A DNA stretch of 64,000 nucleotides from Diphasiastrum complanatum (taxonomy: Eukaryota > Streptophyta > Lycopodiopsida > Lycopodiales > Lycopodiaceae), in the NCBI GenBank assembly GCA_029204225.1, contig CM055098.1, forward strand, positions 17,411,775 through 17,475,774. The letters run 5' to 3'. The notes beneath the pieces were generated by a model. The model was not told the DNA's origin, searched no databases, and was given only the letters and a program-made list of their open reading frames with translations. Each line of letters opens with the position of its first letter. Position 1 is the first letter of the stretch. Position numbers and translations under genes: made by a program. Positions 56,492-64,000 of the stretch are shown here, piece after piece.

Positions 56492-59173
56492 ATGGCAACC
56501 TCAATTGGAGTCATGTTGGAAGCCAATGATAGGCTTACCTCAAGTGACTATTCATTATGGAAAGTGAGGATAGAGTCACTTCTTGAGATGAATGATGTTT
56601 TGGATATTGTTGTAGGTTTGGAGGAGAGACCAGCAACACAACAAGATCAATTGAGGTATGACAAGAGGGCAAAGAAGGCTCTACACATGATAAAGATGAA
56701 TGTTACCAATGAACTTCTCAAGGAAGTTGGTAAGTGCACATCATCTTTGGAAGCTTGGAATTCATTGAAGAAGCTTTATGAATCCAAGTCTACTTCTAGA
56801 GTGTTGACTCTAAGAAGGCAAATCTTTTCTTGTTTGCAAAAGAATGAAGAAAGTCCAAGTACTTTTGTTTTGAGAATGAAAGCATTGAATGATGAGTTAG
56901 CTTGTATAGATGAAAGCATTAAGGAAGGAGAGCTTATTCAAGTGATTCTTAATGGCTTGTTGGATGCTCATGCTAACATTGTTCAAAGTATTGCTATTCA
57001 AAAGACTTTGCCAAGTTTGATGGATCTTCAAGAGATCTTGATCAATGAGGAATATAGGCTTCAAGCAAGAGGTGGATCTACATCGACACTTCAAGAGGAT
57101 GCTATGTTCACAAAGGGAAAATTCAAGGGCAAAACCAAAATCAAGTGGTCTAAAGGGCAAGATCAAGTGGATGCTTCTTCAAATGGCAAAAAAAAGGATA
57201 GATCAAAGATCAAGTGCTTCTATTGTGGCATCAAAGGACACTTTGCAAGTGAGTGCTACAAGAAGAAGAGAGATCAAGGAGACAAGCAAGGTAATCTTAC
57301 TCTTGATGAGGATGGTTTGGATGCAAGATGCAAATGATGATGCTTTTGTGATGTCTTCATGTATGCTTGCTAATGATGGAGATCTAGATCCTTGGTGGAT
57401 TGATAGTGGAGCAAGTTCACACATGACCTCTCACAAAGAGTACTTCACTTCTTTGTTGGCATATGGAGATGACAAGAGGGTGATCTACACGGCCAATGAT
57501 GGTGAGTGTGCAATCAAAGGATTGGCACAATTCCTATTTCTCTCTCTACAAATAGGAATGTTCATTTGGAGGATGTCTTGTTTATTCCATCTATTACCAA
57601 GAATTTGCTTAGTGTGAGTCAAATGCTAAGTAAGGGCCTCAAGTGGAGTTTGATGGAGATGCTTGTTTGATCAAAAGGAAGGATGTCTTGATTGGAAAAG
57701 GTAGAAGACAAGGGAAGTTGTTCAAACTTGATGCTTGTGTTATTGCTAACCAAGTTGGATGTGTTGCAAGGGAGCAAATTTTTATTCAAGAGGTTTGGCA
57801 CAAAAGGATGGGACACCTCAACTTCAAGTCATTGGAGGTAATGGCAAGGAAGAAGGTTGTGATTGGTCTTCCAAGTTCCTTAAGTAATGGCAAGCATGTT
57901 TGTGAGTCTTGTGCTTTGTCTAAGTCACATAGACTACCTTATACTAGATCTATTTCTAGATCTACAAAGCCTTTTCAACTTGTACATTCGGATATTCATG
58001 GATTTACTACAATTAGCAATAGTGGAGCTAAGATGTATGTAACATTCATTGATGATTTTAGTAGATTTTGTTGGATCTATCTACTAAAGAGCAAGGATGA
58101 AGTGTATGGTGTCTTTGTCAAGTTCAAGAATGCAAGGGAGAACCAATTCTCCACAAAGATCAAGTGCTTGAGAGGTGACAATGGTGGTGAGTACATATCT
58201 AACAAGTTCAAGGCCTTTTGTGATGAGCATGGGATCAAGAGGGAGTATACAACATCAAGGACCCCACAACAAAATGGAGTGGCTGAAAGGAAGAATAGAA
58301 CTTTATGTGAAAGTGCTAAAGCTATGAGGTTAAGTGCTAATCTTGACAAACCATTTTGGGATCAAGCTTTGTTGTGTGCCAATTTCTTGTGCAATATGTG
58401 GCCGAGTGCTATTTTGGATGGAAGGACACCTTTTGAGATGCTATTCAAGAGGAGGCCGAGTGTCAACTTTCTAAGAACCTTTGGATGCACATGCTATGAA
58501 CAATACTCTTGATGATAGGACCAAGGAGGATCCATCTTCAAGAAGAGGTATTTTTGTTGGATATAGTGAGGTGAGTAAAGCCTACAAGGCTTACATTCCT
58601 TCTACTAACAAAGTGATTGTTGGTAGAGATGTCATTTTTGATGAGAGAAACATTCCAAAGGTGTCTTCAAGCATGATTGATGGTAAAGTAGATGGATCTA
58701 ACATTCTTGATGTTGATGAGAAGGATCCTACTTTGGATGGTGGTGATGATGGACCTTCATCAAGTCAAAAGCCAAGGAGAACATCAAGAGAAAGACAAGT
58801 ACCTTCAAGGCTCACATATGATCAAAAGGGTAAGCAAGTAGTTTCTGGAAATTATGCTGCTTTCCTAACCTCTTTGGATGAGACTACAAGTGTAGATCAA
58901 GCAAGGAAAGAAGAGGAGTGGATCCAAGCAATGGATCTCGAGTATCGATCTCTTATGAAGAGTGGAACATCTTTTGGAGGATCTTATTGTGTACATGGAG
59001 CTATGCAAGTGGATGGATGTTATCTTGCTGTAAAATCAAGTAATGGATCTAAAAAACAAATTTTGTTCAATGACTTTGATGGTCAAGTTGAAGATCAAGA
59101 GGTTGATCTCAAAGCGCTTCAACTAGTCAAAAGGGAAGTTGGCAATTTGGAGCTAGTCAAGAGCATCAAATGA
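56492..59173 (+). pseudogene. Ty1/copia gag-pol pseudogene, frameshifted
   Basis: Gag starts at 56492 (MATSIGVMLEANDRLTSSDY) and carries KVRIESLLEMNDVLDIVVG, STSRVLTLRRQIFSCLQK, the zinc knuckle CFYCGIKGHFASECYKKK, and ends at a stop at 57337 after DARCK. Protease (WWIDSGASSHMTSHKEY) is in the next frame. Frame changes near 57530-57640 lead to a long open piece (57643-58512) with pre-integrase HKRMGHLNFK...CESCALSKSH and core LVHSDIHGF, RGDNGGEY, NGVAERKN. Another shift near 58500 leads to FVGYSEVSKAYKAYIPSTNK. After SLMKSGTS at about 58970 the RT expected (NTWxLVxLPxxKKxIGCKW) is absent; what follows to 59173 is unrecognised. Same family as the element at 61.2 kb. Confidence 0.87.
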
Positions 59174-60052
59174 GAGGTAATTGGCAAAGGTGTTATGGAT
59201 CTGTTTTTGAAGCATATTGAAGACTCAATTAAGGTCAAAGGAGCATCAAGGAAGTGTTGTTCAAGTTTGCTTTACTTGTTCTATCTCATGTTTGAGCAAT
59301 TTCATGTGGATGTGTGCAAATTGTCAAGATATGGTAAAACTAGCTACATTGGTGAGCATTGTTTTGATGTTGGATTTGTACTAGCTGTGAAAATTGTCAA
59401 CATTTCCTAGCTAGTTTGAGGCCTAAATTGGCTAAAATTGTAAATAGTTTTGGTTCTGGAGTTTTGCACGTGTGAACCAGGCCACAATGTTTTTATTTAC
59501 TGTATTTTTTCAGTATGATGAAGTGTCAAACTTCATACCCTTCAAAATGAGACCATTTTGATGTATTTTGGTCATATAAGCCATTTTTAGCTATTTTTCC
59601 TATATAGGGAATATCTAGGGTCAAGTACCTTCTAGAGAGAGGAGAGAGAGTCATCTTCCTCATCCTTAAATAGTAGGGAAGTCGTGGAGAACAGGTTGGA
59701 GAAACCTTTTGTATGCTTCATTGAGATCAATAGATCATTGTCATTGTTTCTTCCTCCATTGAGAGCATTGTTGTGTGTATTGTCTTCAAGCTATTGTGTA
59801 TGATCTTAGGTGCTTTTCAAAAGTGGTAGGCTGATGTATTATGGACTGTATAATGCTATTTTGGGCTGCACTTGATGTTTATGGAAGTTTCCATTTGTGA
59901 TAAATGCTTTTTGATCAAGTTCTTTGCATTCTAGGTAGCATAGAATGTGTTGCCAATTCCTAGCTTATGTAGTTTGGAGTGCAAGCATTCAAGCCAATGA
60001 TCTTGGAGTTTAGATCCACTTAGGATCTGTATTTTTCACATGGTATCAGAGC
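59174..60052 (+). repeat. LTR region and PBS of the last copia element
   Basis: The right end is clear: ATTTTTCACA at 60040 followed by TGGTATCAGAGC (60041-60052). The LTR may start at TGTTATGGATCTG near 59192, which would make it about 850 bp, but this start has not been confirmed with a second copy. The sequence before the PBS (TTAGGATCTG..TTTCACA) resembles that before the PBS at 55892, supporting one family. Confidence 0.5.
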
Positions 60053-61210
60053 TGGTTGGCTTCTATTTACAGTAAGTATTCCATTTTTGGTGATATTTGG
60101 ATGTTTGATCAAGTTCTAGCATGATTTTGCATTGCTTTGTTGATCAAATCTTACTAACCTTTGTTTTGTGAGTTGAACTTGTGGATCAAAAGCATATTTC
60201 AGGTCTATTGAAGATCAGAGGCTGAAAAAAAACTATTTTGGATCAGATCATAACACCTAATCATTTGTGATTGTGAGGCTTGTGCATATTCAATACTAAC
60301 AATGTTCTTTTCAATCCTATTGTTGACAATCTCCATTCTTGGATGAACACTCTCCTTAAGTGGATGAAACTTCTCCTTAAGTGGATGACAAATGCTCTTT
60401 TGAGTGAGTTGTAATTCTCCTAAAGGCTGAGCAAAGCTCCCATTTGGATGAAAGATCCTCTTTTTTGGGTGAACATATTGTAAGCTCCATTGTGAAGAGC
60501 ATATTGTAAAGATTGTCATCAATTTTGGCATAATTTTTGGTGTACTTTGTTGAGCATGTAAGTAACTCTCCTTATGTAATTTGATTGGAGCATTTGCTGG
60601 AAGGTGTTAACCATTATGCAAGTGTGTTTTCAGGTTCTTAACAGGTTGAGGAACATTCTCATGTGAAGTGATCTTAGATCTACATCTAAACACCAAGATT
60701 TGACAAGATAGTGAAGCTAGTCTTGTGATTCACTAAGTGTGCTCATTCATTCACCTCTAAATCTTGTATTTATCACTTGCTGGAGTTTATAAACTTTTAG
60801 AAGTGTGGTTTACATGTGGTTTTACAGGTTGAATCAATATCTTAGTGTGTTGATCATATGTTGATCAAGTTTGTTCATTACTAGGTAATCTTGGCATCCT
60901 AGTTGGGTATTTTCTAAGAATGCAAGTAACTCTTCACACCATAACTTGATTTGGTCACTTGCTGGAAAGTTTGAGAGCTTAAGCAAGAGTGTGTTCAGGT
61001 TGGTTTGATTTTGTAATCCATTCTTAGTGTGTGCAAAGTGTTGCATGTGTTTCAATCTTCCTTTCTATGCTTGGAAACCATCTAGGTTCAAGATAGAAGT
61101 GTTTTAGGGTCCTAAATCTTCATAGATCTCTTTATCTATCATTTGTTGAGAGAAAAGTGAGTGCTAAGTGCTTTAGGACAGAACCTAAAAGTTGAAGAAA
61201 CATTAGAATC
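60053..61210 (+). other. Untranslated leader of the last copia element
   Basis: This lies between the PBS and the gag start. Repeated GAACATTCTCATGTGAAG-like and AAGTGTGGTTTACATGTGG-like words occur, and no frame on the plus strand shows a conserved domain. Confidence 0.5.
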
Positions 61211-64000
61211 ATGGCTTCCAATGGTGGGATCATGCTAGAGTCTAGTGAAAGGTTGAGTTCATCAAACTACTCTACTTGGAAAGTGAGGATGGAGTCCTTA
61301 CTTGAGTTGAATGAACTCATGGACATAGTTGCAGAAATTGAAGAGAGACCTCTCACACTTCAAGAGCAACAAAGGTTTGATAAGAAGGCCAAAAGGGCTC
61401 TTCATATCATTAAAATGAATGTTACAAATGAACTTCTCAAGGAAGTTGGAAAGTGTCAAAGTGCAAGTGAGGCATGGAATGCCTTAAAGAAGCTCTTTGA
61501 ATCAAAGTCCACATCTAGGGTATTGACCCTAAGGAGACAAATATTTTCTAGTAGGCAAAGAGAGGGTGAAAGTGCTCATGCATTTATCTTGAGAGTTAAG
61601 TCCCTAAGTGATGATTTAGCATGCATTGATGAGAACATAAAAGATGGTGAAATAGTCCAAGTTATGTTGATTGGTTTGCTAAATGAACATACTAACCTTG
61701 TGCAAAGTTTTGCCATTCAAAGAGTCTTGCCAAGTGTGGTTGACTTGCAAGAAATCTTATTGGCTGAAGAACATAGGTTGCAATCAAAGTTTGATGGTGC
61801 ATCCTTGCAAGGTGGAGGTGAAGAGGCTTTCTTCACAAAAGGCAAATTCAAGGGCAAAGGTAAAGGCAAAGGGAAATGGTCCAAAGGTGGTAACTTTGAT
61901 CATGATGATCACTCTTCCTCTTCCTCTTCTACTAAGAACAATAAGTCAAAGTTCAAGTGCTTTTATTGTGGGATAAAAGGTCATTTTGCAAATGAATGTT
62001 ATAAGAAGAAAAGAGAGCAAGGAGAGAGGCAAGGAAATCTTACAATAGATGAGGAAGAACATAACACATGTGAATCACTTGTTATGACTTCAAGTTTGTT
62101 AGCCAACATAGATGATAATGATCCTTGGTGGATTGATAGTGGAGCCTCATCTCACATGACAAGACATAAGGAATACTTTACATCCTTATTGTCTTATGAG
62201 GGAGAAGGTAACATCATCTACACTGCAAATGATGGTCAATGTGACATCAAAGGCATAGGCACTATTCCTATTTCTCTTTCAACAAATAGGAAAGCAAATC
62301 TTGAAAATGTTTTGTACATTCCTTCAATCACTAAGAATTTGCTTAGTGTAAGTCAAATGATTGACAAAGGACTTGATGTGGAGTTCATTGGAGATGCATG
62401 TTTGATAAGTAAATGTGGATCCTTGATTGCTCAAGGTAGGAGGCATGGTAAACTTTTCAAGCTTGATGCATGTGTGATCTCTAATCATGAAGGATGTATG
62501 GCTAGGGAGCAATTGACAAACCAAGAAGTTTGGCACAAGAGGTTGGGCCATCCCAACTTCAAATCTTTGGAGGTAATGGCAAAGAAAGAGCTTGTTCTTG
62601 GTCTCCCTAAAAGTCTTGTTGCAAACAATAGTGTTTGTGAACATTGTGCCTTGTCCAAATCTCATAGACTTGCTTATTCTAGATCTACTTCTAGATCTAA
62701 AGAAGCTTTTCAACTTGTGCATTCTGATATTCATTCTTCTAGTACAACTAGCAATGGTGGGGCAAAGATGTATGCAACTTTCATTGATGACTTTAGTAGG
62801 TATACTTGGATCTATCTTCTTAAAAGTAAGGATGAAGTGTTTGCTGCATTTGTCAAGTTCAAGAATGAAATGGAAAACCAATTCAATACAAAGATCAAAT
62901 GCTTAAGATCTGATAATGGAGGGGAATACACCTCAAATAGGTTCAAAGACTTTTGTATAGCACATGGGATTAAGAGGGAGATGTCTAGTCCTAGGACTCC
63001 ACAACAGAATGGAGTGGCCGAGAGGAAGAATAGAACCCTTTGTGAATGTGCCAAGGCAATGAGACTACATGCTAATCTTGCTAAGTCTTTTTGGGGGGAA
63101 GCTTTAGCATGTGCTAACTATCTATGTAATAGATGGACAAGTGCTTCCTTGGATGGTAAAACTCCTCATGAGGTTCTTTATGGTAGAAGGCCGAGTGTCA
63201 AGCATTGTAGGATCTTTGGATGTACATGTTTTGTCAATATCACACTTGATGATAGAACTAAAGAAGATCCTTCATCAAAGAAGGGTGTGTTTGTTGGCTA
63301 TAGTGAAGTAAGCAAGGCTTACAAAGTGTACATTCCTTCTACAAAGAAAGTTGTCATAAGTAGGGATGTCATCTTTCATGAAGAGAATGTTTCCAATGTT
63401 GTTGATGTTGATGTTGATGTGCCTACTAATCATCATGATGTGCAAGATGTCTTGGATGAAGATGGAGATGCCACTCCAAAGCAAACTTCAAGGAAGACTC
63501 AAAGGCAAAGGGCTAAGCCATCAAGGCTAACCTATGATGAAAAAGGAAAGCAAGTGGTGGACAACTCTAACTTTTCTTTTCTTACCTCTTTTGATGAACC
63601 AACTTGTGTAGGTGAAGCAATTCAAAAGAAGGAATGGATCCAAGCCATGGATCATGAGCATCAAGCACTCATCAAAAGCAACACATGGAGGTTGGTAAAG
63701 CTTCCAAAGGACAAGAAGGCAATTGGTTGTAAGTGGATCTTCAAGATCAAGACAAATCAAGATGGATCAATCAACAAGTACAAGGCAAGGTTGGTGGCAA
63801 AGGGGTATGCTCAAGAATATGGTATTGACTATGATGAGACCTTTGCACCCGTGGCAAAGATGATATTTACATGGAGCAACCCGAGGGCTATGTTTCACAT
63901 GATGAGCCTAATCATGTGTGCTATCTCCAAAAGAGTTTGTATGGGCTAAAGCAAGCACCAAGGAGTTGATTCAGATTTTGCAGGTGATCAAATGGATAGG
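61211..64000 (+). pseudogene. Ty1/copia gag-pol, open through integrase, RT deleted
   Basis: A 912-codon single frame (61211-63949) encodes Gag (SSNYSTWKVRMESLLELNEL), a zinc knuckle with C250, C253, H258 and C263, protease with D309 in WIDSGASSHM, pre-integrase HHCC (WHKRLGHPN...CEHCALSKSH) and integrase with D506, D568 and E604 in the D-D-35-E spacing. This is the most intact pol in the window. The RT N-terminus (WRLVKLPKDKKAIGCKWIFK ... DETFAPVAKM) runs to about 63862. It then jumps to YMEQPEGYVSHDEP in another frame, ends at TGA 63967, and DSDFAGDQMDR (RNase H) follows. The RT is thus cut twice. Intact Gag/PR/IN could still act on other copies. Confidence 0.9.

Noticed and set aside
61211-64000. 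Complete autonomous copia element
   Set aside because: The RT is interrupted by two deletions, so the element cannot be autonomous despite the long open frame.

Overview
The window is a repeat-dominated stretch of a plant nuclear genome. The evidence is one intact plant family-1 glycosyltransferase gene with a full 44-residue PSPG box, surrounded by decayed Ty1/copia and Ty3 LTR retrotransposons, a PIF/Harbinger transposase relic, a terminal-inverted-repeat DNA transposon and many microsatellites. The low gene density and layered insertions suggest a large genome such as a fern or gymnosperm, but the sequence alone does not settle the lineage. I saw no rRNA, tRNA or CRISPR feature.

Layout. 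1-3866: Ty1/copia fragments in both orientations (gag +, gag-protease -, RT-RNase H + with the start of its 3' LTR). 3867-12221: a short non-autonomous LTR retrotransposon on the minus strand, bounded by the 5-bp target duplication TCCAT. It landed in the copia 3' LTR, and its right LTR was later split by a 5.3-kb DNA transposon (6805-12080) with 32-bp terminal inverted repeats. That transposon carries broken genes on both strands. One begins with the first seven residues of histone H3 (MARTKQT) and continues in the same frame into a Ulp1-protease-like segment. 12227-19400: copia RNase H and gag relics, a PIF/Harbinger transposase relic and two gag fragments meeting tail to tail. 19689-28040: a Ty3 gag-protease fragment, a long LTR/leader region with a hairpin series sharing one loop sequence, then a broken Ty3 gag-pol. 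28041-30850: minus-strand Ty3 pieces and LTRs. 30850-33700: simple and tandem repeats.

33755-35350 is the UDP-glycosyltransferase, the only gene that looks functional; a copia LTR begins 108 bp after its stop codon. 35459-38170 is a truncated copia, 38640-39660 a minus-strand Ty3 RNase H-integrase relic, and 39960-44250 holds two sets of long tandem duplications. 46798-51515 is a nearly complete but broken minus-strand copia, followed by three tandem copies of its primer binding site. 52234-64000 holds three plus-strand copia elements, at least two of which have lost most of their reverse transcriptase by internal deletion.

The retroelement genes would together encode capsid, protease, integrase, reverse transcriptase and RNase H, but no complete functional set survives. 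Calls on the relics rest on recognised motifs read through stop codons and frameshifts, so their edges are approximate.
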